DNA of 64,000 nt from [Actinomadura] parvosata subsp. kistnae. Lineage in GTDB: Bacteria; Actinomycetota; Actinomycetes; Streptosporangiales; Streptosporangiaceae. Both the position numbers and the translations under genes were made by a program. The stretch is from assembly GCF_900323885.1 (NCBI RefSeq), contig NZ_OOHJ01000030.1, positions 682,001-746,000 on the forward strand, written 5' to 3'. The notes under the pieces are model-generated. The model ran no database searches, was not told the origin of the DNA, and was given only the letters and a program-made list of their open reading frames with translations. Positions within the stretch are counted from its first letter, which is position 1. Each line of letters starts with the position of its first letter. Below are positions 8,329 to 17,529 of this stretch, piece after piece.

Positions 8329-8910
8329 CTACCCCCTGCCGGGCTGCCGGCTGTCTATCGTGGCGCTCTCGTGCCCATTGGTGACACGGTAGGTGACGAC
8401 ATTTCCATGGCCCTTGTTCACCGCCCCGATGGCGATGAAGAAGACTCCTGAGAACACGCTGACCATACCGCACGCAAGTCCTACCAGATGGGTTACCAAG
8501 ATGAACAGCGCGTACGCGCCCGTACCTCTCCAGCGCCTCGTACACATCCTTCGCCGGCGGGCAGTTCGATCCGCTGTAGCCGATGTCACCGGCACAATCC
8601 GTTTCACCGAACTTTTGCGCGCTTCATGTACCAGTCGTCGACGACCGGGCAATCTTTGGAGCTCTTAGCCTTGAGACAGCCGAGCATGCCGTCCTGTACG
8701 GGAACCAGCCGCGGCGCACTCGCCGGTAAATGTTCCTGAGCGAGCTTGGCGATCACCGTAGTGATCGAGGCGAGCCCGGCACCGGCAGTCTCAGCTTGAG
8801 AGCGCGGAGGCCGAAGCGGGAGGTCGCGTCAGCGTGGTGAGGGTGTTGAGGTCGGCGAGAAACTCACCGGCCAGTTGCTCGTTGGTGAACAGCTGGCTCG
8901 GCCTGGTCAT
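8329..8910 (-). pseudogene. Frameshifted hypothetical gene
   Basis: Natural-looking protein segments follow one another on the minus strand but in changing frames. They are an N-terminal NEQLAGEFLADLNTL (ATG 8910), then ITTVIAKLAQEHLPASAP and SSKDCPVVDDWYMKRAK, then TDCAGDIGYSGSNCPPAK with VYEALERY, and finally a hydrophobic helix VGLACGMVSVFSGVFFIAIG and a short tail. At least three indels would be needed to join them. The protein was probably a Cys-containing protein with a membrane segment. No family recognised. Confidence 0.4.
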
Positions 8911-8929
8911 CGGCGCGGGGTACCGCTGA

Positions 8930-9170
8930 TGCCGTACCGGTTCTGCCGTGCCTGTTCGAGGCCACCACGCCTGGTGAGACGTCGCGGCGGCGACCTGTCG
9001 CAGCTTCGCACGGGGATGCGTGCCGCGGATCGCCATGTGCAGGTGCGGCGTGAGCCGCCTCTGGGGCTCGACGGTGGCGGAGTACTGCACGTCATGGCCG
9101 CCACACGGACCGATCGACCGGCTTGGGAAGTGCAGCGCGTCTCACGGTGCCGTTCGGGTCGGCGACGGAG
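8930..9170 (-). pseudogene. Relic of a RepSA-like replication initiator (integrative element)
   Basis: On the minus strand the segment DVQYSATVEPQRRLTPHLH, followed by AIRGTHPRAKLRQVAAAT and SHQAWWP, matches the central block of RepSA/pSAM2-type replication initiators of actinomycete integrative and conjugative elements, as known from that family. Upstream a degraded ALHFP piece fits the preceding block. The rest of the about 450-residue protein is missing. The piece shows that an AICE-like element once occupied this site; no att site or integrase was found. Confidence 0.6.
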
Positions 9171-9219
9171 AGTTCGCCGGCGGCTGAGCCGGTTGACGAG
9201 GTTGTCTCAGGGGACTGCG

Positions 9220-9239
9220 TTACTGGCACGTGTTACCCA
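9220..9239 (+). promoter_or_regulatory. LacI-regulon operator 1 (upstream of lacI-type gene)
   Basis: TTACTGGCACGTGTTACCCA is centred on CACGTG (9227-9232). It matches three other palindromes in the window at 10344, 17425 and 17530 in the core and several flanking positions, and is the most divergent of the four. It lies 56 bp upstream of the GTG of the LacI-family gene, a place consistent with autoregulation. Confidence 0.6.
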
Positions 9240-9295
9240 CGGGCGGGCGGACGTTAGCATCGTCCCGACGGATGGACGGCGGGGGCGAGGGCAGA

Positions 9296-10288
9296 GTGGC
9301 GGACCAGAAAAAGGGCAAACGCCGCATCACCAGTGTGGACGTGGCGCGGGAGGCGGGGCTGTCGCGGGCCACGGTTAGTTTTGTCCTGAACGACACGCCG
9401 GGTCAGTCCATCCCCGAGGCCACCCGGCAGCGGGTGCTGCAGGCGGCGGCCCGACTGGGGTACACGCCCTACGCGCCTGCCCGTACGCTGCGCAGCGGCC
9501 GGAGCGACGTCGTGCTGTTCGTCCTGCCGGATTGGCCGCAGGGGCCCACCATGGCGGAGTTGGTCGACCGGGCCGCGCAGGTGCTGGCCGGCGCCGGGCT
9601 GACCCTCGTCACCCATGTGCACACCGGCCGGGACGACGATCTCGCGCGGCTGTGGACCGCGCTCGCCCCGGCGGCCGTGTTCGGCATGCGGCCGTTCACG
9701 GCCGGCGAAAGGGCCGGCATGAAGCGCGCGAACATCGCGGCCGTGCTGCCGTCCCCGGAGCAGAGCGGCCACGATGTCGGCTCGACCTTGTGGCTCAACG
9801 GCGTGGGCCGGCTCCAAGCGCAGTACCTGATCGGGAAGGGGCATACCCGGCTCGCCTACGTCCTGCCCGACGACCCCCGGCTGAGCGCGCTGGGTCAGGG
9901 GCGGGCCGAGGGAGCGGCGCAGGCGTGCGCGGAGGCCGGTCTGCCGGTGCCGATCGTCGCGACCATCCCCCTGGACGCCGCCGCGGCGGCCGAGACGGTG
10001 GCGGGCTGGCGGCGACCTCCGGGCGCCGTGTGCGCCTACAACGACGAGGTGGCCCTGGCGCTGCTGGCCGGCATGCGGAAGCTGGGCACGAGCCTGCCGG
10101 TGATCGGCGCCGACGACATTCCGGCGGCCCGCTTCGCGGTGCCGCCGCTCACCACGGTCGCCCAGGACAGCGGCGAGCTCGGCGCGCGCATCGCCGCCGC
10201 GCTGCTCAGGGCGCTGAACGGCGAGCCTTCGCAGCTTGACGTGCTGCCGGATGCCGGGATCCGGGTGGTCGAGCGGGAGTCCGCCTGA
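9296..10288 (+). CDS. LacI-family transcriptional regulator
   Basis: A regulator of about 330 residues. The N-terminal helix-turn-helix reads TSVDVAREAGLSRATVSFVL and continues into the hinge region, as in LacI/PurR proteins. The rest is a periplasmic-binding-protein-like effector domain with late conserved segments such as VCAYNDEVALALL and VIGADDIPAARF. I chose GTG 9296 because GAGGG lies just upstream and the DNA-binding domain begins about ten residues later; ATG 9272 is in frame. It heads the glycosidase locus. Four CACGTG palindromes there are its likely operators, with a released rhamnoside or glucoside as inducer (inference). Confidence 0.92.
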   Translation: MADQKKGKRRITSVDVAREAGLSRATVSFVLNDTPGQSIPEATRQRVLQAAARLGYTPYAPARTLRSGRSDVVLFVLPDWPQGPTMAELVDRAAQVLAGAGLTLVTHVHTGRDDDLARLWTALAPAAVFGMRPFTAGERAGMKRANIAAVLPSPEQSGHDVGSTLWLNGVGRLQAQYLIGKGHTRLAYVLPDDPRLSALGQGRAEGAAQACAEAGLPVPIVATIPLDAAAAAETVAGWRRPPGAVCAYNDEVALALLAGMRKLGTSLPVIGADDIPAARFAVPPLTTVAQDSGELGARIAAALLRALNGEPSQLDVLPDAGIRVVERESA

Positions 10289-10343
10289 AGGGGCCACGGC
10301 GGGCGACTCGGGCTCGGCCGTTCATGGTGCCCGGAGATCGACG

Positions 10344-10363
10344 TTACTATCACGTGTAAGTAG
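10344..10363 (+). promoter_or_regulatory. LacI-regulon operator 2 (upstream of esterase)
   Basis: TTACTATCACGTGTAAGTAG, a 20-bp palindrome-like site with CACGTG at 10351-10356, 36 bp upstream of the esterase ATG. The right half read as its complement, CTACTTACACGTG, is almost the left half of the site at 17530. Confidence 0.7.
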
Positions 10364-10399
10364 TGCAGATCGATACCCTGCCGGAGGCTGAGAACCCCC

Positions 10400-11230
10400 A
10401 TGTCCCCGCAAGACGTGACCGTTACCGGCGATCATCCGCCTGTCCCCGTGCGGGTGTATCCGGCGGCCGGGGAGCCTGGCAGGCCCGGTCTCGTCTGGAT
10501 GCACGGCGGCGGCTTCATCGGCGGCTCCCTGGACATGCCCGAAAGCGACGCGGTCTGCCGCGCGCTGGCCGCGAACGGGATCGCCTGCGTGAGCGTCGGC
10601 TATCGTCTGGTTCCGGGCTTCGGCGACCGTCGTGCCCAGCGCGCTTCCGACGCCGTCCGGTTCCCGCTTCCTCTCGACGACTGCGAACGTGCGTGGGCGT
10701 AGGCGCGGCACCACGTCGACGACCTCGGCGTCGACCCGTGCCGCCTGCACGTCGGCGGTGCCAGCGCGGGCGGGGCGCTGGCGGCGAGCCTCGCCCTGCG
10801 GCTGTACGACGGCTCCGCCCCGCCGCCGGCGAGCGTCGTCCTGGCCTATCCGCTCCTGCACGCGGCGCTCCCTCCGCTGAGCGCGGAGGCACGCCGCAGC
10901 CTGCGCGGCCTGCGGCGGCTCGGGACCTTCTCCCCCACCTCGGTGTCCTGGATGGCGCGCAACTACGTCGGGCGCGCGAACCTGGATCGGCTGCCGGAGG
11001 CGTTCCCCGGCGGCCGTGACCTCACAGGCTTCCCGCCGACGCTGATCGTCAACTCCGAGCGGGACAGCCTGCGCGCCTCCGGCGAGGCCTTCGCGGACGA
11101 ACTGCTCGCCCACGGGCGGCCCGTGGAGGTGAGCACGGAGCCGGCCACCTCCCACGGCCACCTGAACCGCCCGCGGCGAACGGCCTTCCACCGGACCATC
11201 AGCACCTTCAGCACATGGCTGTCCCGATAG
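10400..11230 (+). pseudogene. Alpha/beta-hydrolase esterase (HSL type) interrupted by an amber codon
   Basis: A hormone-sensitive-lipase-type esterase of about 276 codons. The oxyanion motif HGGGF is near residue 35. The nucleophile elbow GGASAGG, the acid in NSERDS and the histidine in TSHGH all come later. A TAG codon at 10700-10702 stands in the same frame between AWA and ARHHVDDLG. Relatives often have Trp there, so a TGG-to-TAG change is the simplest reading. The 100-residue product before the stop lacks the catalytic triad. Everything after the stop stays in frame to the TAG at 11228. It would remove acyl groups from plant glycosides if read through. Confidence 0.8.
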
Positions 11231-11306
11231 GCGCCCGGCGGCGGGCCCAGCGCGTCGGCGAGGGCAGGGCCGGCCGCCGTGGCCGAGGTCGGGTGAGCGC
11301 CGCAGG

Positions 11307-12089
11307 TCACATGTGAGCGCCGCCGTCGACGCGGATCTCGGTGCCGGTGATGAACGCGCCGTCGTCGGAGACGAGCATGGCGACGACGCCGGCGACGTTC
11401 TCGGGGCCGGGCAGGCCGTCGCTGATGGCGGAGGTCAGCTTGAGGAAGAGGTTCCAGTCGGTGTCCTCCGGTACGAGGGAGCCGATGTTGTTGGTGATGC
11501 CGCTGCTGATGCCGCCGGGCACGACGTTCACGGCACGCAGTCCCTGCTTGGAGTACTCCAGGGCGAGGCTGTGGGTGAAGGAGGCGATGCCGCCCTTGCT
11601 GGCCGAGTAGGCGGCCATGAACGGGTGGGCGTAGAAGGCGGCGGTGGAGCTGAAGTTCACCACGACGCCCCGGCCGGACTCCAGCAGGGCCGGCAGGGCG
11701 GCCCTGGTCATGAGGAAGGTTCCGGTCAGGTTGACGGTGATGATGCGGTTCCACAGCTCCAGGGAGCAGTCGTGGGTGTGCGCGCCGCGCAGGATGGCGG
11801 CGGTGTTGACCAGGGCGTCCAGGCCGCCGAGCGCGCTCACCGCCGAGGAGACCACCTCGGTGACCGAGCCTTCGTCGGCGATGTCGACGGGGGTGACGGT
11901 GAGCCGGTCGGCGGTGCCCTGCTCGGTCGCCAGGGCGAGCGTCTGCTTCAGACCGTCCTCGGCGATGTCCGCGGCCACCACGCGGGCGCCTTCGGCCAGC
12001 AGCCGGAGCGCGGTGGCCTGGCCGATGCCGGAGGCGGCGCCGGTGATGAGGATGCGGCGGTCGGTGAGTCGCTGCATGAGAGGGTTCAC
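11307..12089 (-). CDS. SDR-family oxidoreductase
   Basis: A 260-residue classical short-chain dehydrogenase. The cofactor motif GAASGIG is at residues 17-23, followed by an acidic residue after beta-2 (ADIAED), which favours NAD(H). The active site shows NFSSTAAFY and then YSASK with the catalytic Tyr and Lys. The C terminus ends VDGGAHM as in sugar or 3-oxoacyl dehydrogenases. It is the last gene of the minus-strand GH78-GH3-SDR operon, so oxidation of a released sugar such as rhamnose or glucose is plausible but unproven. Confidence 0.9.
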   Translation of the reverse strand: MNPLMQRLTDRRILITGAASGIGQATALRLLAEGARVVAADIAEDGLKQTLALATEQGTADRLTVTPVDIADEGSVTEVVSSAVSALGGLDALVNTAAILRGAHTHDCSLELWNRIITVNLTGTFLMTRAALPALLESGRGVVVNFSSTAAFYAHPFMAAYSASKGGIASFTHSLALEYSKQGLRAVNVVPGGISSGITNNIGSLVPEDTDWNLFLKLTSAISDGLPGPENVAGVVAMLVSDDGAFITGTEIRVDGGAHM

Positions 12090-12108
12090 TCCGTTTCAGT
12101 TGATGACG

Positions 12109-12195
12109 CAGGTCAGATGGCACAGGTCAGATGGCACAGGTCAGACGGTGCAGGTCAGATGGCGGTGCAGGTCAGATGGCGGTGCAGGTCAGAGG
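12109..12195. repeat. 14/17-bp tandem repeat, six copies, over the GH3 stop codon
   Basis: CAGGTCAGA recurs at 12109, 12123, 12137, 12151, 12168 and 12185. The first spacings are 14 bp and the last two 17 bp, the longer unit having an extra GGT. The stop codon of the minus-strand GH3 gene (12172-12174) lies inside the array, so its last residues LTCTAI are repeat-encoded. The array fills most of the gap between the GH3 and SDR genes. Confidence 0.88.
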
Positions 12196-12406
12196 GAGGT
12201 CGGCGGCGGAGCGGCCGATGCGCAGCCGGTGCGGGCCGCTGGACGGCTTCCGCGGGGCCACGCCGATCCGTACCGTGATCGTCTGGCCCGGTGCGGCTTC
12301 GGCGGCGGCGAAGCCGGCCAGGCGCAGAGCGCCGTCCTGCTCCAGATACGCCTGGACGACCTCGCGGCCCGGCCGGTCGCCGGCGTTGCGGAGCGTCACC
12401 TCCACG

Positions 12407-12490
12407 GAGCCGTCCACCGGGCCGTCCACCGAGCCGTCCACCGAGCCGTCCACCGAGCCGTCCACCGAGCCGTCCACCGAGCCGTCCGCG
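12407..12490. repeat. 12-bp repeat inside the GH3 gene, seven copies
   Basis: Seven units of GAGCCGTCCACC start at 12407 and repeat every 12 bp, with one variant unit (GGG start) and a degenerate last unit. On the minus strand they encode repeated VDGS or VDGP tetrapeptides. They sit in the linker between the sandwich domain and the C-terminal fibronectin-like domain. The unit keeps the reading frame. Confidence 0.92.
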
Positions 12491-13733
12491 GCGTCGTCCA
12501 CGGTCTCGGCGCGCAGGTACTCCCAGGTGGTGTAGGACAGGCCGTGGCCGAACGGGAACAGCACGCCCTCGGGCCGGTAGGCGCGGTAGCCGATGCGGTC
12601 GCCCTCGGCGTAGTCGAGCACACCGTCGTCGTCGGGCCGCGTGGACAGGATCGGGACGTCGGCCTCGGTGGCGGGGAAGGTGGTGGGCAGCCGGCCGCCG
12701 GGTTCGGCGCCGGTCAGGACGTCGGCGATGGCGTCGCCGCCTTCCTGGCCGGGGAACCAGGACCACAGCAGCGCGGCCGGTTCGTGTGCCCAGGGCATCA
12801 ACCACGGCGCGCCGGCGTTCACCACGACCACGGTGCGGGGATTGGCCGCGCAGACCTGGCGGACCAGGTCGTCCTGCCGTCCGGGCAGGGTCAGGCCGGT
12901 GCGGTCGAGGCTCTCGGTTTCGGTGTCGGCGTCGCTGCCGACCAGGACGATCGCCACGTCGGCGGCGCGGGCCGCCGTGAGGGCGGCCTCCAGTTCTTTT
13001 TCGTCGGTGCCGCGCGGCGGCTCGTAGCCGAGCCCGGTCAGGGTGACCGGGTAGGGCAGGTTGCGTTGCGGGCTGATCAGCAGTTCGACGTCGATCGGGC
13101 CCGCGCCGGCGGTGAAGGTGAAGGTGTGGGAGGGCGGGTTCAGCAGCAGGGCGGCGATGTCGTCGCCCTCCTGGAGCCGTTCATGGAACTGGTCGGCGTT
13201 GCCGGGGACGCGCAGGGTGTGGCGGCCGGTGCCCAGGACCGACAGCCGGTGCAGGCCGGCGGCGGGCAGGGTGAGGCGGGTCCGGACGACCAGCTCGGCG
13301 ACCTCGTCGGCGAGGATGATCGGGAACCACCAGGGGGCGGGGTCGCGGTGCTCGGCCGTCAGGACGGTGCCGTCGGCCGTGCGGTGCTCCAGCCGTACGC
13401 CGTGCTCGCCGGTCTCGGGGTCGGTGGCCATACCGGGCGGCAGGGGCCGCAGCTTGGCGTGCGGGAAGACGCCGGCGTGGACGGTGATCTCGGTGTCCGC
13501 GCCGAGCACCCGGCGCAGCCCTTCGAGCGGCGTGACCACGTGCTCGGGGGTGACGTGGGCGCTGCCGCCGCCCTGGGCGGTGAACCGCACCGCGTTCGGC
13601 CCGATCAGCGCGACCTTGCGCAGACCCGGCGGCAGGGGCAGCAGGCCGTCGTTGCGCAGCAGGACCGAGCCGCGGATCGCCAGCTCGCGCAGGCGGTCGC
13701 GGACGTCGCCGGAACCGGCGGGGCCGGCGTGGC

Positions 13734-13805
13734 GGGGACGCCTTCGAGAGCGGGAACGCCTTCCAGAGCGGGGACGCCTTCCAGAGCGGGGACGCCTTCG
13801 AGAGC
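13734..13805. repeat. 18-bp repeat inside the GH3 gene, four copies
   Basis: Four 18-bp units, consensus GGGGACGCCTTCSAGAGC, start at 13734, 13752, 13770 and 13788. On the minus strand they encode ALEGVP repeats between the barrel and the sandwich domain. The single-base frameshift of the gene follows immediately in the direction of translation. Confidence 0.92.
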
Positions 13806-14673
13806 GCCGGTGCGCGCGGCCAACCGCAGGATCCGCAGCACCTTGTCGTCCACGACCTCGGCCGGGACGCGCCCGTCCTCGACCGCCGCCACCAGCGCGT
13901 CCCCCCAGGGCCCGTCCGGGCCTGGCATGACCAGGTCGAGCCCGGCCAGGGCGGTGGCCTCGCAGGATCGGGCGGCGGTCCAGTCGGAGACCACCACGCC
14001 GTCGAAGCCCCACTCCTGCTTGAGCACGCCGGTCAGCAGATCGCGGTGCTCGGTCATGCTCTCGCCGTTGACACGGTTGTAGGCGGCCATCACCGCCCAG
14101 ACGCCGGCCTCGCGCACCGCCGCCTCGAACGGCGGCAGGTACACCTCGCGCAGCGTGCGCTCGTCGATGCGGGCGTCGTAGGTCATCCGGTCGGTCTCGG
14201 AGTCGTTGCCGACGAAGTGCTTGACGGTCGCCGCCACCCCCGCCGACTGCACGCCCCGGATGAAGCCGACGGCGATGCGGGAGGTGAGCAGCGGGTCCTC
14301 GGAGTAGCACTCGAAGTGGCGGCCGCCGAGGGGTGAGCGGTGCAGGTTGACCGTGGGGGCGAGCAGGACGTGGACGCCCATCTCGCGGGCCCGGGCGCCC
14401 ATCAGCCGCCCGGCCTCGTAGGCGGTCTCCTCGTCCCAGGCCGCCGCCAGGGAGGTGGGGCTGGGGAACAGCAGCGAGGGCGGGGTGTCAGCGCCGAAGG
14501 AGGTGCCGCGCGGCCCGACGGGGCCGTCCGACAGGGCCAGCGCGGCCAGCCCGGCCGACGCCACCGGGGTCAGCGTCCAGGCGTCCGCCCCGGTGAGGAG
14601 GGCGACCTTCTCCTTCAGGGTCATGGCGGCGAGGCGGCGCAGCAGGTCCGCCTCATCGATCAACGGCACGGTG

Positions 14674-17409
14674 TCAGTCCTTCTGGAGCTCGGCGAAGCC
14701 GGTCTCGATCTCGGCGGGCAGGTGGTCGGCGTTCGGGATCAGGGCGATGGCCTCGCGGACGGTCATGTTCCGGGCGGCGGAGTCCAGGCCGGTCTCCACG
14801 TACTCGGCGATCTCCGGCAGGTGCCGGACGATGGCGTCGGTGACGACGCGCATCGCGCCGGGCCGGTCGGCCACCTCGGCCAGGGTGCTGTCCAGGGTGA
14901 GCGGCGCGGCGGCGGCTCGGGTCTCGGTGTAGGGGGAGGTCCAGCGGTGGGTGCCGGAGCCGACGGTGTGCCGGTCGCCGCCGGGCAGCGTGACGTGCGC
15001 GGTGGTGTTCGGCGGGACGACGGCTTCGACGGTGAGCGTGCCGTCGTCGATGCGCCAGGAGGCGGCGGCCAGGCCGTAGGGGGTGCGCAGCCGGGCGGCG
15101 GCATGGGTGAGCCCGCCGCCGGGCCTGGGCCGTACGGAGATCTCCCGGTAGCCCGGCGCGGCCGGGGCCAGCCCCGCGACCGTGCGGTGCAGCCAGTCGG
15201 CGACGGCGCCGAAGGCGTAGTGGTTGAAGGAGGTCATGCCGCTGGGGTTGACGGTGCCGTCGGGCAGCAGGCTGTCCCAGCGTTCCCAGATCGTGGTGGC
15301 GCCCTGCGTGACCGGATACAGCCAGGACGGGCACTCGCGCTGCAGCAGCAGCCGGTACGCGGCCTCCGTCTCCCCCGCCTCGGCCAGGGCGTCGCAGATG
15401 AGCGGGGTGCCGACGAAACCGGTGGCGATCTTGTAGCCGCTCGCGCGGACCAGCTCCACCAGGCGGGCGGCGGCGCGGGCGCGCCGGTCCGGCTCGGGGA
15501 GCAGGGCGAACTCCAGGGCCAGGGCGTAGGCGGTGGGCGAATCGCTCAGCAGCCGCCCTGAGCCGGTGACGTACTCGGCGGTGAAGGCGCGGCGCACCTG
15601 GCCGGCGAGCTCCCGATGGGGAGCGGCGTCCTGCCCGATGGCCTCGGCCGCCCGGGCGAGCAGGTCGGCCGAGCGGGCGAAGTAGGCGGTGGCGACGATC
15701 TCGGGATAGGTGCGGGCCTGCTCGGGCCGGTTGGCGGGCGCGGCGGGGTCGAGCCAGTCGCCGAACTGGAAGCCGCTGTCCCAGAGCCGGTCCGGCCCGG
15801 CCAGGCCGGCGACGTGCTCGACCCAGGCGCGCATGCTCGCGAACTGCCGTCGCAGGATGCCGGTGTCGCCGTAGCGGCGATACAGCACCCACGGGACGAT
15901 CACGGCGGCGTCGCCCCAGGCCGCGGCGGCGTTGGAGGCGGAGGTGACGTTCGGCACGACGTGCGGCACCAGGCCGTCCTCGCGCTGCTCGGCGGCCAGG
16001 TCGGCGAGCCAGGAGGACAGGAAGCCGGCGCTGTCGAACAGGAACGACGCCGTGGGGGCGAAGACCTGCAGATCGCCCGTCCAGCCCAGGCGCTCGTCAC
16101 GTTGCGGGCAGTCGGTGGGCACGTCGAGGAAGTTGCCGCGCATGCTCCGCACGACGTTCTCGTGCAGCCGGTTGACGAGCGGGTCGGAGCAGTCGAACCA
16201 GCCGGTGCGCTCCAGGTCGGAGTGGCAGACGACGGCGACCACGTCGTCCACCGGCCCCGACACCTCGGCGTAGCGGAAGCCGTGGAAGGTGAAGCGCGGC
16301 TCCCACGTCTCCCCCTGCTTGTCGCCGCGCAGGAGGTAGGTGTCGGTGGCCTTGGCGGTGCGCAGCGGTGCGACGCACAACTCGCCGTCCTGAAGGATCT
16401 CAGCGTGCCGCAGCGTCACCCGGTCACCGGCGGAACCGCGGGCGGTGATCCTGAGGCGGCCGACCAGGTTCTGGCCGAAATCGTAGACGGTGGCGCCGCT
16501 CGGGGTGACGCGCTTCTCGACGGGGGCCAGGGTCTCGGTGCGGCGCACCGGCGGCCCTTCCGGCGCCACCAGGGTGCCCAGGTCGTGCTCCACGATCTCG
16601 ACCGGCGACCAGCCGGAGTCGTCGTAACCGGGCGACGACCAGCCTTCGCGTTCCAGGCGGGCGTCGTGGGTCTCGCCGTCGTACAGGTCGGAGGAGAGCA
16701 GGGGCCCGGACGCGGCCCGCCACGACTCGTCGGTCACGAAACGCTCTGCCGTGCCGTCGTCGTAGGCGATCTCCAGCTGGGCCAGCCAGGCGAGCCGGTC
16801 GCCGTACAGGGCCCGCTTGCCCTCGAAGCCCAGCCGTCCCCGGTACCAGCCGTCGCCCAGGGTCGCGCCCAGGCAGTTGGTCCCCTCGCGCAGCAGGCCC
16901 GTCACGTCGAAGGTCTGGTAGCGCAGGCGGTGCCGGTAGGCGGTCCAGCCGGGCGCCAGCACGTGGTCGCCGACGATCTCGCCGTTCAGCTCCGCCTCGT
17001 ACACGCCCAGGGCGGTGGTGTAGAGCCGGGCGGCGCGCACGCCCCGGCGGACCTCGAACTCGCCGCGCAGCAGCGAGCCCTCCCCCGGGCTGACGAACGC
17101 GGCCGACCAGTCCTCCCGCGCCAGCAGCCCCGCCTCCACGTGCGCGGGCTCGCTCCACGCCGACCAGCCGCCGGGGCCTTCGACGCGCACCCGCACCGCC
17201 ACGCGCTCGCGCGATGCCAGCGGCGCGAACGGCCAGGGCACCAGGACCGATTCGGCCGACTCGACCCGGACCCGCTCGCCCCGGGCCTCGACCTCATAGG
17301 CGCTCTGCCGCCAGTCCGGCGTGCCGGTCTCGACCGACCAGGACAGGCGGGGTGTGGGGGTGCCGATGCCCAGCGGTTCACGCAGGTGCTCGAATCGGAC
17401 GGTGATCAC
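14674..17409 (-). CDS. GH78 alpha-L-rhamnosidase
   Basis: An inverting rhamnosidase of about 911 residues. N-terminal beta domains (including DGWYRGRLGFEG) precede an (alpha/alpha)6 barrel with CPQRDERLGWTGD, which contains the likely general acid Glu. TIWERWDS contributes the likely general base Glu, and a C-terminal beta domain follows. After it comes a helical extension starting LTLDSTLAEV, also found on the GH3 at 18976. No signal peptide is seen, so it probably acts in the cytoplasm on imported glycosides. I chose GTG 17409 (GGGAGGG upstream); the in-frame start at 17457 would overlap the operator. First gene of the minus-strand operon. Confidence 0.93.
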   Translation of the reverse strand: MITVRFEHLREPLGIGTPTPRLSWSVETGTPDWRQSAYEVEARGERVRVESAESVLVPWPFAPLASRERVAVRVRVEGPGGWSAWSEPAHVEAGLLAREDWSAAFVSPGEGSLLRGEFEVRRGVRAARLYTTALGVYEAELNGEIVGDHVLAPGWTAYRHRLRYQTFDVTGLLREGTNCLGATLGDGWYRGRLGFEGKRALYGDRLAWLAQLEIAYDDGTAERFVTDESWRAASGPLLSSDLYDGETHDARLEREGWSSPGYDDSGWSPVEIVEHDLGTLVAPEGPPVRRTETLAPVEKRVTPSGATVYDFGQNLVGRLRITARGSAGDRVTLRHAEILQDGELCVAPLRTAKATDTYLLRGDKQGETWEPRFTFHGFRYAEVSGPVDDVVAVVCHSDLERTGWFDCSDPLVNRLHENVVRSMRGNFLDVPTDCPQRDERLGWTGDLQVFAPTASFLFDSAGFLSSWLADLAAEQREDGLVPHVVPNVTSASNAAAAWGDAAVIVPWVLYRRYGDTGILRRQFASMRAWVEHVAGLAGPDRLWDSGFQFGDWLDPAAPANRPEQARTYPEIVATAYFARSADLLARAAEAIGQDAAPHRELAGQVRRAFTAEYVTGSGRLLSDSPTAYALALEFALLPEPDRRARAAARLVELVRASGYKIATGFVGTPLICDALAEAGETEAAYRLLLQRECPSWLYPVTQGATTIWERWDSLLPDGTVNPSGMTSFNHYAFGAVADWLHRTVAGLAPAAPGYREISVRPRPGGGLTHAAARLRTPYGLAAASWRIDDGTLTVEAVVPPNTTAHVTLPGGDRHTVGSGTHRWTSPYTETRAAAAPLTLDSTLAEVADRPGAMRVVTDAIVRHLPEIAEYVETGLDSAARNMTVREAIALIPNADHLPAEIETGFAELQKD

Positions 17410-17424
17410 TCGGACGAACCCTCC

Positions 17425-17444
17425 CTGCTTACACGTGTTAGTGC
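17425..17444 (-). promoter_or_regulatory. LacI-regulon operator 3 (upstream of GH78 operon)
   Basis: CTGCTTACACGTGTTAGTGC, with CACGTG at 17432-17437, lies 16 bp upstream of the GH78 start codon. Together with the copy 86 bp further on (17530) it controls the divergent promoter region of the rhamnosidase operon and the MFS operon. Confidence 0.75.
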
Positions 17445-17529
17445 CGTCACCGTACACCCTGAACGAGCCGGACCGTCAACCCACCGACGACCGGCGCCAC
17501 GGAACCTGCCCGGAATGATGTTCCGACAC

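Larger units (their letters stand above)
12172..14669 (-). pseudogene. GH3 beta-glucosidase with PA14 insert, frameshifted
   Basis: A glycoside hydrolase family 3 protein of about 830 residues split between two frames. From GTG 14669 the catalytic barrel is complete, with VKHFVGNDSE and the nucleophile Asp in GVVVSDWTAA. The second frame carries the alpha/beta sandwich (RNDGLLPLPPG), a PA14-type insert around WWFPIILADEVAEL, and a fibronectin-like end. The frames differ by one missing base, located between about 13735 and 13700, directly after an 18-bp repeat array. A second 12-bp array lies near the C-terminal domain. Without frame correction only about 350 residues are made. The start lies 4 bp after the GH78 stop, so they form an operon. 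Confidence 0.85.

Noticed and set aside
17410-17457. Upstream GTG start of the GH78 gene at 17457
   Set aside because: It would place the operator inside the coding region and adds residues not seen in GH78 starts; GTG 17409 has a good ribosome-binding site.
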